Source of the DNA: an uncultured bacterium
GTDB lineage: Bacteria > Bacteroidota > Bacteroidia > Bacteroidales > Bacteroidaceae
NCBI GenBank assembly: GCA_945829115.1
Contig: CALZTP010000001.1
Coordinates: forward strand, 82,316 to 127,734
DNA length: 45,419 nucleotides
Reading direction: 5' to 3'
The translations under genes and the position numbers were made by a program. Below, piece after piece: positions 24,434-33,435 of this stretch (position 1 is the first letter of the stretch; each line of letters begins with the position of its first letter). Below the pieces are notes generated by a model. That model was given only the letters and a program-made list of their open reading frames with translations. It made no database searches and was not told the origin of the DNA.

Positions 24434-24466
24434 GAATTAATCAATCTTGCAACCTAACTTATAACG

Positions 24467-25609
24467 ATGAAAAGTATGTACACCTACTTGAACGGGAATG
24501 TTTCAGTCAAGGCAAGTGAAAGGATGGACTCGGCATGTTGCGTGGAGACAATGCATCAGGAGGGAGAGGTGTATGCCGTCTTCCGCCTTTCTGTAACTGG
24601 CAGTGAGACCTTTGAGGAGCAGATGGAGATGCTTTTTATAGCGAAAAAGAGGTTCTTAGAGACTGTTGGGGAAGGAGGAAGCATTGTCTTTGAGAGATAC
24701 TTCCTGAGCGATATTGCCAATCAAATAGGAATTGCAGAGAGATATCGTGACACGGTGGCTGCAACATCGTTCATTGGGCAAGAGCCAATGGACGGAAGTA
24801 AGGTGGCACTCCTTCTCTGTATGCAGAAAGGAGGGAAGGTGTGGCGCGAGGGCGAGTTCACTATTGCTGAGAGTCATGGATGCCGCCATTATTGGTTGAC
24901 AGGATTGTCTGCAAAGGGTGCAGACAGTTACGAGGAGACACAAACGCTCTTGCACCGTTATGAAGAACAACTGAAGCGGAGTGGCATGAGCATTGCTGGG
25001 AACTGTCTCCGCACGTGGTTTTTTGTAAAGGATGTGGATAGTAATTACGCTGGATTGGTGAGAGGGCGGAGAGAATATTTTGAAGAGATAGAACTTACCC
25101 ACGACACCCATTTCATTGCGAGCACCGGGATAAACGGAACACCGAGGAACACTGCCTCAAGAGTGCATCTCGATGCCCTTGCTGTGGAAGGAGTGAAAGA
25201 AAGTCAGATAGCCTATCTTCATGCCCCTTCACATCTTAATCCCACACATGAATATAACGTGACGTTTGAGAGAGGCACGAAGGTAAGCTATGAAGATTGC
25301 TGTCACCTCTGGATAAGTGGTACGGCAAGTATCGACAACAAAGGCGAGATTCTTCACGAAGGGTGTGTCTTGAAACAGACAGAGAGAATGCTTGAGAACG
25401 TAGAGGCACTGCTACAAGCAGGTGGAGCAGGGTTCTCGGATGTTGCGTATATGATAGTGTATCTTAGAGATATCGCCGACTACAGAATGGTGAACGAATA
25501 CCTCGAAGAACGGTTTCCAGAGACTCCAAAGGTCGTTGTGCATGCGCCAGTATGCCGACCTGGATGGCTCATTGAAATGGAATGCCTTGCTGTGAGAGAT
25601 GAGAGATGA
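24467..25609 (+). CDS. Chorismatase-like protein of the Rid (YjgF) superfamily
   Basis: The 380-residue protein has a C-terminal Rid/YjgF-type domain (about 230-380) ending in the characteristic [11 protein letters not shown], and a related N-terminal half with [43 protein letters not shown]. This two-part plan resembles FkbO/Hyg5/XanB2 chorismatases, which hydrolyse chorismate to dihydroxycyclohexadiene or hydroxybenzoate products. Whether it is active on chorismate here cannot be said. It stands alone behind its own promoter and long leader. Its stop codon TGA lies inside the heptamer array that begins at 25594, so the last residues (VRDER) are encoded by the repeat. Confidence 0.7.
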   Translation: MKSMYTYLNGNVSVKASERMDSACCVETMHQEGEVYAVFRLSVTGSETFEEQMEMLFIAKKRFLETVGEGGSIVFERYFLSDIANQIGIAERYRDTVAATSFIGQEPMDGSKVALLLCMQKGGKVWREGEFTIAESHGCRHYWLTGLSAKGADSYEETQTLLHRYEEQLKRSGMSIAGNCLRTWFFVKDVDSNYAGLVRGRREYFEEIELTHDTHFIASTGINGTPRNTASRVHLDALAVEGVKESQIAYLHAPSHLNPTHEYNVTFERGTKVSYEDCCHLWISGTASIDNKGEILHEGCVLKQTERMLENVEALLQAGGAGFSDVAYMIVYLRDIADYRMVNEYLEERFPETPKVVVHAPVCRPGWLIEMECLAVRDER

Positions 25610-25838
25610 GAGATGAGAGATGAGAGATGAGAGATGAGAGGTGAGAGGTGAGAGGTGAGAGGTGAGAGATGAGAGCTGAGAGGTGAGAGATGAGAGGTGA
25701 GAGATGAGAGCTGAGAGGTGAGAGATGAGAGCTGAGAGGTGAGAGGTGAGAGGTGAGAGATGAGAGGTGAGAGGTGAGAGATGAGAGATGAGAGGTGAGA
25801 GGTGAGAGATGAGAGATGAGAGGTGAGAGATGAGAGAT
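25594..25838. repeat. Heptamer satellite, 35 units of GAGAGNT
   Basis: Thirty-five uninterrupted 7-bp units were counted by reading across the lines. Every unit is GAGAG followed by A, G or C and then T; all differences fall on the sixth base and none elsewhere. The array covers the 3' end of the chorismatase-like gene (stop in unit 3) and most of the spacer to the convergent M20 gene. On the plus strand the TGA at each junction stops all three frames within 21 nt. On the minus strand all frames are open, giving meaningless Leu/Ser/His-rich ORFs. Confidence 0.95.
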
Positions 25839-25867
25839 GAGAGATTAAGACAGAAGGCGGGGAACAC

Positions 25868-26980
25868 CTAACGCAATAACTGGAGGTATTTCTCGATGGC
25901 ATCACTGATCTCGCTAATGCAGATATACTCATCTGCGGAGTGTGAACGAGAGGAATGCCCTGGACCTAACTTTAGCGACTGCCACGGCATGAGAGCCTGG
26001 TCAGAGAGAGTAGGCGAACCAAACGGTTCCATTCCCATTTCTTTTGCACGGACAATGAGAGGATGGGAGAGAGAGATCCTTGAAGAGCGGAGATGGAAGG
26101 AGCGTGCCGACACCTCTGAGGAGATGTTTAAACGCACGATGTCGAAGATTTCCTCATTAGAATAAAACTCATTTGAGCGGATATCAACCGTCATGCGACA
26201 TTCGTCAGGCACCACGTTATGCTGAGTACCTGCGTTTATAATCGTCAGCGACATCTTCACCGGACCAAGGAAAGGAGAGACCTTCTCGAAACGATAGTCG
26301 CGAAACCAGAGAATATCGTTGAGAGCCTCGTAGATAGCGTTGCGCCCCTCGTTTCTTGCCGCATGTCCAGAAACCCCATGTGCAACAACGTCAAGCACCA
26401 TAAGTCCCTTCTCAGCCACTGCTGGTTGCATTGCAGTTGGCTCGCCAACAATTGCAGTGATGTTCTTTTCAAGAATACCAAGAGGAGTGTGAAGAATCTC
26501 TGGAAGCAGAGGGATCACCTTTCTGATTCCGTTTACACCTGACACCTCCTCCTCGCAGGAAGCGAGAAAGAGCAGGTTATTGTTGCGATGCTCAGAGAGC
26601 AAGATGCGGAATGTCTGAAGTAGCGAGACGAGTCCGCCACCACAATCGTTTGTACCTATTCCATACATTCGGTCACCCTCACGAGCTGGCTGGTGAGGAT
26701 CTCTCGTCCAGGATGCTACTGGACGCACAGTGTCTATGTGTGCGTTCAGCATGATGGTAGGCCGCTCAGGATTGTAGTCAGGAGAAACGAGCAAGAGATT
26801 ATTCCCGATACGTATTGGAAAGAGATTCCTTTCCTTCATCCAGTTCTCAAGAATGTCAGTTGCTTTCTCCTCCTCTCGGCTAACCCTTGGAGTTTTTACG
26901 AGTTCGGCAAGCAGAGCAACTGCTTCTTCTGTTAGATTCTTTATTTTTTCTTCCATGAGTATATCTTCTTTTTTAAACAT
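25868..26980 (-). CDS. M20 family metallopeptidase (ArgE/succinyl-ornithine deacetylase-like)
   Basis: The 370-residue protein has the M20 dinuclear zinc motifs: NAHIDTV near residue 80, [10 protein letters not shown] with the bridging aspartate, ASCEEEVSG with the catalytic glutamate pair, VGEPT, and the late [14 protein letters not shown] with the last histidine. A dimerisation domain lies between ([22 protein letters not shown]). The closest type by appearance is the N-acyl-ornithine deacetylase group of arginine synthesis; Bacteroidetes are known to use succinylated ornithine, but substrate is not readable here. The start may be at 26980 or at an ATG at 26956. A 166-bp palindromic element ends 10 bp before the longer start. 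Confidence 0.82.
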   Translation of the reverse strand: MFKKEDILMEEKIKNLTEEAVALLAELVKTPRVSREEEKATDILENWMKERNLFPIRIGNNLLLVSPDYNPERPTIMLNAHIDTVRPVASWTRDPHQPAREGDRMYGIGTNDCGGGLVSLLQTFRILLSEHRNNNLLFLASCEEEVSGVNGIRKVIPLLPEILHTPLGILEKNITAIVGEPTAMQPAVAEKGLMVLDVVAHGVSGHAARNEGRNAIYEALNDILWFRDYRFEKVSPFLGPVKMSLTIINAGTQHNVVPDECRMTVDIRSNEFYSNEEIFDIVRLNISSEVSARSFHLRSSRISLSHPLIVRAKEMGMEPFGSPTLSDQALMPWQSLKLGPGHSSRSHSADEYICISEISDAIEKYLQLLR

Positions 26981-26990
26981 CTTTTTCTTT

Positions 26991-27156
26991 TAAGTAGGTG
27001 TGCAAAATTATTTTTATAATGATTGTATTGATTGGTGATGTAGAATCAGTATGTGACATAAAGGAGTGTAGCGACTCCTACTCGACTGTTGTCACTTGCT
27101 GATAATGCGCAGTAGGCGATGCAAGGATTATAAAAATAATTTTGCACACCTACTTA
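26991..27156. mobile_element. 166-bp palindromic MITE-like element, complete copy
   Basis: The ends are perfect 30-bp inverted repeats: 26991-27020 begins TAAGTAGGTGTGCAAAATTA and 27127-27156 is its exact complement. The arms continue to pair imperfectly inwards (ATCAGTATGTGACA on the left against ATCAGCAAGTGACA on the right), and the centre is a 6-bp hairpin, AGGAGT and ACTCCT. The whole element can thus fold into one long hairpin. It has no coding capacity. A TA at each outer edge may be a target duplication but is too short to prove. A second copy begins at 45366. Confidence 0.85.
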
Positions 27157-27172
27157 TATAGAAAATGCACTG

Positions 27173-27180
27173 CAAAGTTA
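27173..27180 (-). promoter_or_regulatory. M20 gene promoter, -7 box
   Basis: On the minus strand this reads TAACTTTG followed by CA, a strong -7 match. Transcription would start near 27166, about 10 bp outside the palindromic element, so the element would be wholly within the 5' UTR of the M20 mRNA. No -33 TTTG is seen at the usual distance. Confidence 0.55.
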
Positions 27181-27326
27181 GTGAAAAAACACAGAAACCG
27201 TTACCTTTCGAGACTTTTTTTCCATTTTTCTGACAAAGAAGAGGGAAAAGGAGGTAAAAAAGACAAAAATCTTATGATTCACAAAGAAAAAAGTGTAAAT
27301 TCTTTTTATTAATGTATATATTTTTG

Positions 27327-27334
27327 TAACTTTG
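27327..27334 (+). promoter_or_regulatory. Acyl-CoA synthetase promoter, -7 box
   Basis: TAACTTTG followed by CA, 23 bp before the ATG at 27358. The -33 region is only a T-rich tract. Confidence 0.55.
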
Positions 27335-27357
27335 CAGGTAGATTAAAAAATCAGCAT

Positions 27358-29163
27358 ATGCAGACACTTAGTCATCTTTCGGTTTTAATAGACCTTCAGG
27401 CAAAGAAATATTCCGACCGCACAGCGTTGGAGTATAAAGACTTTGGAGGCAAGGAGTGGAAAAAAGTTTCGTGGAACGAATTTGCAAAGCAAACACGAAG
27501 AGCATCGATGGCGATGCTCGCATTGGGTGTGGGAATACAAGAAAAGATTGGCATCTTCTCGCAGAACTCCCTGCAGTATGTCTACACCGACTTTGGCGCT
27601 TGGGGCATTCGCGCTTGCAGTGTGCCGTTCTATGCCACTACGAGTGAAGAGACGATTGCGTTCATGGTTAACGACTCCCACATACGCTTTGTTTTCTGTG
27701 GAGAGCAAGAGCAATACGACAAGGCGTTGCGTGTGCAGCATCTCAGCCATTCTTTAGAGAAGATTATTGTTTATGACAAGCGAGTGATTATCTCCACTCA
27801 CGACCCCTCTTCCATGTACTTCGATGATTTCCTCTGCATGGGCGACAGTGGGCGTTACGAAGGAAGGATGGAAGAGCTGAAGGCATCGGCAACGTTTGAA
27901 GACCTTGCCTGCATTCTCTACACCTCTGGAACAACGGGAAATCCGAAGGGCGTCATGCTCTCTCAAGGGCAGTTCCATGCCGCCTTCATTGACAACCATA
28001 AAGGCTTGGAACTCTCAGAAGAAGACCGCATTCTTAACTTCCTTCCATTCACGCATATCTTCGAGAAGGGCTGGTCGCTAATGGCACTTACCGAAGGCGC
28101 CACACTCATTATAAACACCAACCCACACGATGTGCAAGACTCTATGCGTGAGACCCACCCAACGTGCATGTGTGCCGTTCCCCGCTTCTGGGAAAAGGTA
28201 TACAGTGGTGTTTTCGAGAAGATCGAGAAAGCCCCTTCTATGAAGCAGAAACTCTTCATGCATGCCTTAGAGGTGGGCAAGAAACACAATATCGACTATC
28301 TCAGCAAGGGCAAGAAGCCACCTCTGACACTCCGTTTGGAGTACGGCATGATGGACAAGATGGTGTTCTCGCTCGTTAGGAAACAGCTTGGCTTGGAGAA
28401 TGCCCATTTCTTTCCTACTGCCGGCTCTTTTGTCTCTCCGAAGGTAGAGGAGTTTGTGCACTCGATAGGAATATTCATGATGGTTGGCTACGGACTTACA
28501 GAGTCTTTGGCAACAGTGAGCAACGACCATCTCAGCAAGCCATACACCATTGGCAGTATAGGCAGACCGATTGAGAGCATAGACATAAAATTCTCTGAGG
28601 AAGGCGAGATTCTCCTGAAGGGTCCAACAATCACGCAAGGCTATTACAACCGCCCAGACCTCAACGAGACCTCGTTCACGAAGGACGGCTATTTCAAGAC
28701 TGGCGATGTGGGCTACCTAAAGGATGGAGAGCTATATATCACAGAGCGCATTAAAGACCTTTTCAAAACCAGCAACGGAAAGTATATTGCACCACAGATG
28801 GTGGAGTCGAAGATTCTCGTAGACAAATATGTGGAGCAGATAGCTGTTGTTGCCGACCAGAGGAAGTATGTCTCCGCACTCATTGTTCCTACCTACCACC
28901 TCCTGGAGGAATATGCTGCAGAGAAAGGCATTAAATACTCAAGTCGTGAGGAACTTGTTGCGAACAAGCAGATAAACGACATGATTGCCGAGAGAATAGA
29001 AACCTTACAGCAGTCGTTAGCTGGCTACGAACAGATAAAGCGCTTCACGCTTATGCCACAGCCGTTCTCAATGGAGAAGGGTGAGATAACGAACACGCTG
29101 AAGATAAAGCGAAACGTGCTGAACACAAGATATGCGGATGTGATAGAGGCTATGTACCAATAG
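27358..29163 (+). CDS. Long-chain fatty acid-CoA ligase (AMP-forming)
   Basis: The 601-residue protein is an adenylate-forming ligase. The phosphate-binding motif YTSGTTGNPKG is at residues 188-198, the VGYGLTES adenine-binding motif near 380, and YFKTGDVGYLKDGELYITERIKDLFKTSNGKYIAPQ contains the hinge and ATP-contacting aspartate of the C-terminal part. It activates fatty acids to acyl-CoA with ATP and acts in the cytoplasm or at the inner membrane. The FadD15-like form with about 600 residues is common in Bacteroidetes. It stands in front of prfB, separated by 66 bp. Confidence 0.93.
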   Translation: MQTLSHLSVLIDLQAKKYSDRTALEYKDFGGKEWKKVSWNEFAKQTRRASMAMLALGVGIQEKIGIFSQNSLQYVYTDFGAWGIRACSVPFYATTSEETIAFMVNDSHIRFVFCGEQEQYDKALRVQHLSHSLEKIIVYDKRVIISTHDPSSMYFDDFLCMGDSGRYEGRMEELKASATFEDLACILYTSGTTGNPKGVMLSQGQFHAAFIDNHKGLELSEEDRILNFLPFTHIFEKGWSLMALTEGATLIINTNPHDVQDSMRETHPTCMCAVPRFWEKVYSGVFEKIEKAPSMKQKLFMHALEVGKKHNIDYLSKGKKPPLTLRLEYGMMDKMVFSLVRKQLGLENAHFFPTAGSFVSPKVEEFVHSIGIFMMVGYGLTESLATVSNDHLSKPYTIGSIGRPIESIDIKFSEEGEILLKGPTITQGYYNRPDLNETSFTKDGYFKTGDVGYLKDGELYITERIKDLFKTSNGKYIAPQMVESKILVDKYVEQIAVVADQRKYVSALIVPTYHLLEEYAAEKGIKYSSREELVANKQINDMIAERIETLQQSLAGYEQIKRFTLMPQPFSMEKGEITNTLKIKRNVLNTRYADVIEAMYQ

Positions 29164-29185
29164 GCGCACACATCTCTTTCATAAT

Positions 29186-29221
29186 ATTAAAAAAACAATT
29201 CTGCACACCTATTCTTATAAG
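29186..29221 (+). repeat. MITE-end-like motif before prfB
   Basis: The stretch contains AACAATTCTGCACACCTATT and ends TTATAAG, matching the right terminal inverted repeat of 26991-27156 (AATAATTTTGCACACCTACT, then TATA outside) with a few changes. It ends 8 bp before the prfB ATG, so the outer end of the repeat lies at the ribosome binding position. Confidence 0.6.
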
Positions 29222-29229
29222 AAAACGAA

Positions 29230-30345
29230 ATGATTACACAAGACCAATTGAAGGACGTACTTGACAGAGCAGACGCACTGTTCAAGTATCTCGATATTGA
29301 CAGAAAGAAAATGGAGTACGAGGAGGAAGACCTGCGTACTCAAGCACCAGATTTCTGGGACGACCCTGTCAGGGCTCAGGAGCAGATGAAGTTGGTGAAG
29401 GACATAAAGAAATGGATTGACGGATATAACGATGTGCGCACTGCTGCCGACGAGTTGCAGCTTGCCTTTGACTTCTATAAAGATGAGCTCGTCACGGAAG
29501 AAGAGGTTGACGAAGACTATGCCAAGGCGATTGCAGCTATTGAAGCCCTTGAGCTAAGAAACATGCTGCGGCAGAAGGAAGACCCTATGGATTGTGTGCT
29601 GAAGATAAACTCTGGAGCAGGAGGAACAGAGGCACAAGACTGGGCACAGATGCTTATGCGCATGTATCAACGTTGGGCAGAGAAGGGTGGCTATAAGGTA
29701 ACTATCTCTGACCTTCAGGAAGGTGATGAGGCTGGAATAAAGTCGGTTACGATGGAGATAGAAGGAGGGGAGTATGCCTATGGATTCCTGAAATCAGAGA
29801 ATGGTGTGCATCGCCTTGTTCGTGTCTCTCCATATAATGCTCAGGGAAAGCGCATGACGAGCTTCGCCTCTGTTTTCGTGACCCCTCTTGTTGACGATAC
29901 CATTGAGGTGTATGTTGACCCTGCCAAGGTTAGCTGGGACACGTTCCGCTCAAGTGGTGCTGGCGGTCAGAACGTCAACAAGGTGGAGACGGGCGTGCGA
30001 CTGAGATATTTGTATACCGACCCAGACACTGGCGAGGAAGAGGAAATTCTCATTGCCAATACCGAAAGCCGAAAGCAGCAGCAGAACCGTGAGAATGCCA
30101 TGCGCCTTCTCAAGTCGCAACTCTACGACCGTGCCATGAAGAAGCGCTTAGAGGCTCAGGCGGCTGTGGAGGCGAGTAAGCTGAAGATTGAGTGGGGCAG
30201 TCAGATACGCTCTTATGTCTTTGACGACAGAAGAGTGAAAGACCATCGCACAAACTTCCAGACGGGAGATGTTGATGCTGTTATGGACGGAAAGCTTGAC
30301 GGCTTCATAAAGGCATACCTCATGGAATTCCCTTCTGGAGAATAA
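29230..30345 (+). CDS. prfB: Peptide chain release factor 2, without programmed frameshift
   Basis: The 371-residue protein aligns with release factor 2 over its whole length: INSGAGGTEAQDWAQMLMRMYQRWAE, the peptidyl-hydrolase GGQ at residues 245-247, and WGSQIRSYVFDDRRVKDHRT near the C-terminus. It ends translation at UGA and UAA. Many bacteria regulate prfB by a +1 frameshift at CTT-TGA near codon 25; here that position reads TAT CTC GAT, an open sense frame with no stop, so the gene is read straight through. The stop-codon recognition motif reads SPY at 200-202 in place of the usual SPF. Confidence 0.95.
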   Translation: MITQDQLKDVLDRADALFKYLDIDRKKMEYEEEDLRTQAPDFWDDPVRAQEQMKLVKDIKKWIDGYNDVRTAADELQLAFDFYKDELVTEEEVDEDYAKAIAAIEALELRNMLRQKEDPMDCVLKINSGAGGTEAQDWAQMLMRMYQRWAEKGGYKVTISDLQEGDEAGIKSVTMEIEGGEYAYGFLKSENGVHRLVRVSPYNAQGKRMTSFASVFVTPLVDDTIEVYVDPAKVSWDTFRSSGAGGQNVNKVETGVRLRYLYTDPDTGEEEEILIANTESRKQQQNRENAMRLLKSQLYDRAMKKRLEAQAAVEASKLKIEWGSQIRSYVFDDRRVKDHRTNFQTGDVDAVMDGKLDGFIKAYLMEFPSGE

Positions 30346-30387
30346 CCATAATTGAAACTACTTAATTCTTAAAAACTATAAATCACT

Positions 30388-30537
30388 ATGTCACAGAACA
30401 AAAAACTATCTAAGGAAGCTCGTCGCGCAAGAAAGGAAGCTCGTGAGGAGCAGCAGGCAAAGTCTGTTATTAAGTGGATTGCAGGTTCACTTCTCCTTCT
30501 GACAGTTCTCCTTATTGGTGCATTGTGCCTTATGTAA
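30388..30537 (+). CDS. Small membrane protein, 49 residues
   Basis: An ATG at 30388 opens a 50-codon frame ending TAA at 30535-30537. The product has a very basic N-terminus (MSQNKKLSKEARRARKEARE) and one hydrophobic segment at about residues 31-49 (AGSLLLLTVLLIGALCLM), so it should be a single-span membrane protein with its N-terminus inside. It sits 42 bp after prfB and is followed by a good terminator, which supports a real transcribed gene. I do not recognise a family; small proteins of this sort occur in Bacteroidetes with no known function. Confidence 0.75.
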   Translation: MSQNKKLSKEARRARKEAREEQQAKSVIKWIAGSLLLLTVLLIGALCLM

Positions 30538-30571
30538 GGAAAACAAAGAATATCAGACTTTCATGTTCCAG

Positions 30572-30610
30572 AAAGAACGCACAGGGAATTCGCTCTCTGT
30601 GTGTTCTTTT
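30572..30610 (+). terminator. Intrinsic terminator after prfB and the small membrane protein
   Basis: AAAGAACGCACAG (30572-30584) pairs with CTGTGTGTTCTTT (30597-30609) over 13 bp with a single G-U, and the right arm ends in TTTTCT. It lies 35 bp after the small gene's stop. Confidence 0.75.
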
Positions 30611-30750
30611 CTCCTTACTTCCCAAAGAGCTCGTTTTGAAGCCCTTTGCAAGGGGAGTGGGTGAATAGAAAGCTGCTTAGGAAGAAGTCAGTGCATAGTG
30701 GCACTGTGACTGTTAAAAAAAATAGGCTTAGAGGAAGGGAAAAAGAAGAT

Positions 30751-31254
30751 ATGAGCGGAATAGAAACAGAGATAAAGTTTGCGATAAAGAAGAAATTCGG
30801 AACACCGTGGAGGGATGAAGCACAGTCGAAAAGCGAGATACGACAAGGATATATCCCTGCCGAGGGATGTACGGTTCGTGTGAGACAACGTGGCGAGAAG
30901 GCATTCCTCACCATCAAGGAACACAAAGGTGCTGGAGAGCTCTCACGCTATGAGTTTGAGAAAGAGATCTCTCTTGACGAGGCTGAGCATCTGTTTCTGC
31001 TATGTAAAGGGTTTATAGAGAAGACGAGGTATCTTGTTGACTATAGAGGGCATACGTTCGAGATTGACGAATTTCACGGTGAGAATGAAGGACTCTTGCT
31101 TGCTGAGGTGGAGCTGCATTCAGAAGAAGAGGCATTTGAGACTCCTGAATATCTTGGTATGCGCGTATCTCATATACCTTACTACTATAACTCATTCATA
31201 ACAAACCACCCTTACCCAACATGGAGGGAAAAGGTTCCAGAGGAATACAGATAA
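30751..31254 (+). CDS. CYTH domain protein
   Basis: The start ATG at 30751, after AAAAGAAGAT, gives 167 residues. The N-terminal ETEIKFAI carries the ExExK signature of the CYTH (CyaB/thiamine triphosphatase) superfamily, and further charged strand motifs follow (RVRQRGEKAFLTIKEHKG, RYEFEKEI, FEIDEFHGENEGLLLAEVELHSEEE), as expected for the tunnel-shaped fold that binds triphosphates with metal ions. Bacterial members usually cleave inorganic triphosphate. The frame remains open upstream to 30646 but only with unlikely residues. It precedes sufS. Confidence 0.88.
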   Translation: MSGIETEIKFAIKKKFGTPWRDEAQSKSEIRQGYIPAEGCTVRVRQRGEKAFLTIKEHKGAGELSRYEFEKEISLDEAEHLFLLCKGFIEKTRYLVDYRGHTFEIDEFHGENEGLLLAEVELHSEEEAFETPEYLGMRVSHIPYYYNSFITNHPYPTWREKVPEEYR

Positions 31255-31338
31255 TTCTCCGTACTCCTATTCATCATTCTTTACAACCCTGGAACTCTCT
31301 TTTACTCTCCTTCCAAGATAATCTTAGATAAGAAAAAA

Positions 31339-32559
31339 ATGTATAATATTGACGAGATACGTCAAGATTTCCCAATCTTAGGACGTCAGATATATGGAAA
31401 GCCTCTTGTTTATTTCGACAATGCTGCTACCACGCAGAAACCACGATGCGTTGTGGAGGCAATGACGGAAGAATACTACAATGTAAATGCGAATGTGCAC
31501 CGAGGTGTGCACTACCTCTCACAGCAAGCTACCGACCTCCACGAGGAGGCGCGCGAAACGGTGAGACGTTTTCTCAATGCCCGCAATACGAGTGAGATTA
31601 TCTTCACCCGAGGAACAACAGAGAGTGCAAACCTCATTGTCTCCTCTTTCTCTGATGCCTTCATGGAAGAAGGCGATGAGGTGATCATCTCAACCATGGA
31701 GCACCATTCGAACATTGTGCCGTGGCAGCTACAGGCAGCAAAGAAGGGAATAGCCATAAAAGTGATCCCGATGAACGACGATGGCACCTTGGATATGGAA
31801 GCTTACGCACGCCTGTTTTCCGAGAAGACAAAGATTGTGAGCGTTACGCATGTCAGCAATGTGCTTGGCACCATAAATCCGGTGAAGGAGATTATTCGTA
31901 TTGCTCACGAGCATGATGTTCCAGTGATGATAGACGGAGCGCAATCTACTCCGCATTTCAAGGTTGACATGCAGGATTTAGATTGTGAGTTTTTTACCTT
32001 CTCCGGACATAAGATCTATGGGCCAACGGGAATTGGAGTGCTATACGGAAAAGAAGACTGGCTCGACCGTCTTCCACCTTATCAGGGTGGAGGAGAGATG
32101 ATAGAAAGTGTTACGTTTGAAAAAACAGTCTTTGAACGGTTGCCGTTTAAGTTTGAGGCAGGAACGCCCGACTATGTTGCCACACATGGTCTTGCCAAGG
32201 CTCTCGACTATGTCTCTACACTCGGAATGGAGAATATTGCTCGCCATGAACAGAAGCTGACGCAATATGCCATGGAGAAGATGAAGGAGATTGAGGGAAT
32301 GAAAATCTTCGGTATGCAGGATGCAGAGGGGAAAGATGCTGTGATCTCTTTCCAGCTCCGCGATATACACCACCTCGACATGGGAACCTTGCTCGACCGC
32401 CTTGGAATAGCAATACGCACGGGACATCACTGCGCCCAGCCACTCATGGAACGCCTTGGAATAGCAGGCACGGCACGTGCTTCCTTTGCTCTGTATAACA
32501 CGTTTGAGGAAATAGATACGTTCATTGCTGGAATAGAGCGTGTGAACAAGATGTTCTAA
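31339..32559 (+). CDS. sufS: Cysteine desulfurase SufS
   Basis: The 406-residue pyridoxal phosphate enzyme has the cofactor lysine at K225 in [12 protein letters not shown] and the catalytic cysteine C365 in [11 protein letters not shown], matching the group II desulfurases (SufS/CsdA). Other blocks are [12 protein letters not shown] and [15 protein letters not shown] at the N-terminus. It takes sulfur from cysteine as a persulfide for iron-sulfur cluster assembly. sufC and sufD lie 3-6 kb away on the opposite strand, so it is not in an operon with them. The nearest neighbour downstream is rnhB. Confidence 0.93.
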   Translation: MYNIDEIRQDFPILGRQIYGKPLVYFDNAATTQKPRCVVEAMTEEYYNVNANVHRGVHYLSQQATDLHEEARETVRRFLNARNTSEIIFTRGTTESANLIVSSFSDAFMEEGDEVIISTMEHHSNIVPWQLQAAKKGIAIKVIPMNDDGTLDMEAYARLFSEKTKIVSVTHVSNVLGTINPVKEIIRIAHEHDVPVMIDGAQSTPHFKVDMQDLDCEFFTFSGHKIYGPTGIGVLYGKEDWLDRLPPYQGGGEMIESVTFEKTVFERLPFKFEAGTPDYVATHGLAKALDYVSTLGMENIARHEQKLTQYAMEKMKEIEGMKIFGMQDAEGKDAVISFQLRDIHHLDMGTLLDRLGIAIRTGHHCAQPLMERLGIAGTARASFALYNTFEEIDTFIAGIERVNKMF

Positions 32560-32605
32560 AAACAAACAAATACCGGTTTCTCCGGAAAAGAAAATCAATT
32601 ACGCT

Positions 32606-33250
32606 ATGCTTGAAAGCCATTACTACGAGAATCTGATAGAAGCAGGATGCGACGAGGCAGGGCGCGGCTGTCTTGCCGGTGCTGTCTATGCCGCTGCCGT
32701 AATCTTACCTCCCGACTATAAGAACGAACTTCTGAACGACTCTAAGCAGCTGACGGAGAAGAAGAGATACCTGCTTCGGGAGGTCATAGAGCGTGATGCC
32801 GTGGCGTGGGCGGTTGGTGTTGTCTCTCCAAAGGAGATTGACAAAATAAATATCTTGAACGCCTCTTTCCTCGCCATGCACAGAGCCCTCGACCAACTCA
32901 AGGTGCACCCAGAGGCTTTGATAATAGACGGAAATCGGTTCAAACCATATTTCCCCCTTTCCTCTGATGAGGAGCGTGAGAAGAAAGCACTTCCATATGC
33001 CACTATCGTAAAAGGTGATGGGAAGTACCTTTCTATTGCTGCTGCCAGCATTCTTGCTAAGACATACCGTGACGATTATATGAACTCCCTCGCAGAGGAA
33101 TACCCACAGTATGACTGGCTCTCAAACAAGGGCTATCCAACAAAGAAACACCGTGAGGCAATAAGACAATATGGAGTGAGCCCCTACCACAGACTCTCTT
33201 ATAACCTCTGTGGCACGGGAGAACTGCCTCTTGTGTTCCCAGAAGAATAA
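32606..33250 (+). CDS. rnhB: Ribonuclease HII
   Basis: The 214-residue protein starts [34 protein letters not shown], with the first two acidic active-site residues D16 and E17. A further aspartate is in LIIDGNRF and the last in AKTYRDDYM, completing the DEDD set. It cuts the RNA strand of RNA-DNA hybrids, including single ribonucleotides in DNA. Length and motifs are normal. It follows sufS after 46 bp. Confidence 0.95.
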   Translation: MLESHYYENLIEAGCDEAGRGCLAGAVYAAAVILPPDYKNELLNDSKQLTEKKRYLLREVIERDAVAWAVGVVSPKEIDKINILNASFLAMHRALDQLKVHPEALIIDGNRFKPYFPLSSDEEREKKALPYATIVKGDGKYLSIAAASILAKTYRDDYMNSLAEEYPQYDWLSNKGYPTKKHREAIRQYGVSPYHRLSYNLCGTGELPLVFPEE

Positions 33251-33314
33251 CAGTTTCGTTTCGTGCTCTCTCACTAACGAAGGAAATCATCAGAAACAGA
33301 CGCACGGTTATTGC

Positions 33315-33345
33315 TAAAAAAAATGATTCTGCATACCTATGTTAA
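33315..33345 (+). repeat. MITE-end-like motif after rnhB
   Basis: AAAAAAAATGATTCTGCATA followed by CCTATGTTAA resembles the terminal repeat of 26991-27156 and even more the copy before prfB. It lies in the rnhB to AraC-type spacer, about 90 bp before that gene's start. The spacer also contains the sequence AAACTCTGAAAAA twice (near 33350 and 33376). Confidence 0.45.
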
Positions 33346-33435
33346 ACTGAAACTCTGAAAAAAATTTTATAACGAAACTCTGAAAAAGAGAAAAAACTTG
33401 CTTTATTCACACCACCCTATTTCTGATCCTTGCCT

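Larger units (their letters stand above)
23975..24466. other. 492-bp intergenic region with duplicated promoter and structured leader
   Basis: No gene is evident here. The left third (about 24035-24118) contains a GC-richer, foldable stretch with GGGC and GCCC arms around an internal CGCG; I do not recognise it as a known RNA. The middle holds two copies of a promoter motif and an A/T hairpin. The right part (24257-24466) is the predicted leader of the downstream gene and folds into several stems. Confidence 0.6.
26981..27357. other. Divergent spacer holding the full MITE-like element
   Basis: This 377-bp region separates the M20 gene (minus) from the acyl-CoA synthetase (plus). It consists of the 166-bp palindromic element at 26991-27156, a minus-strand -7 box at 27173-27180, an A-rich stretch without visible features, and a plus-strand -7 box at 27327-27334. 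No ORF is credible. Confidence 0.7.

Noticed and set aside
25412..25932. Two 150-codon minus-strand frames rich in Leu, Ser and His
   Set aside because: They are translations of the GAGAGNT heptamer array, which has no stops on that strand, and they overlap two real genes.
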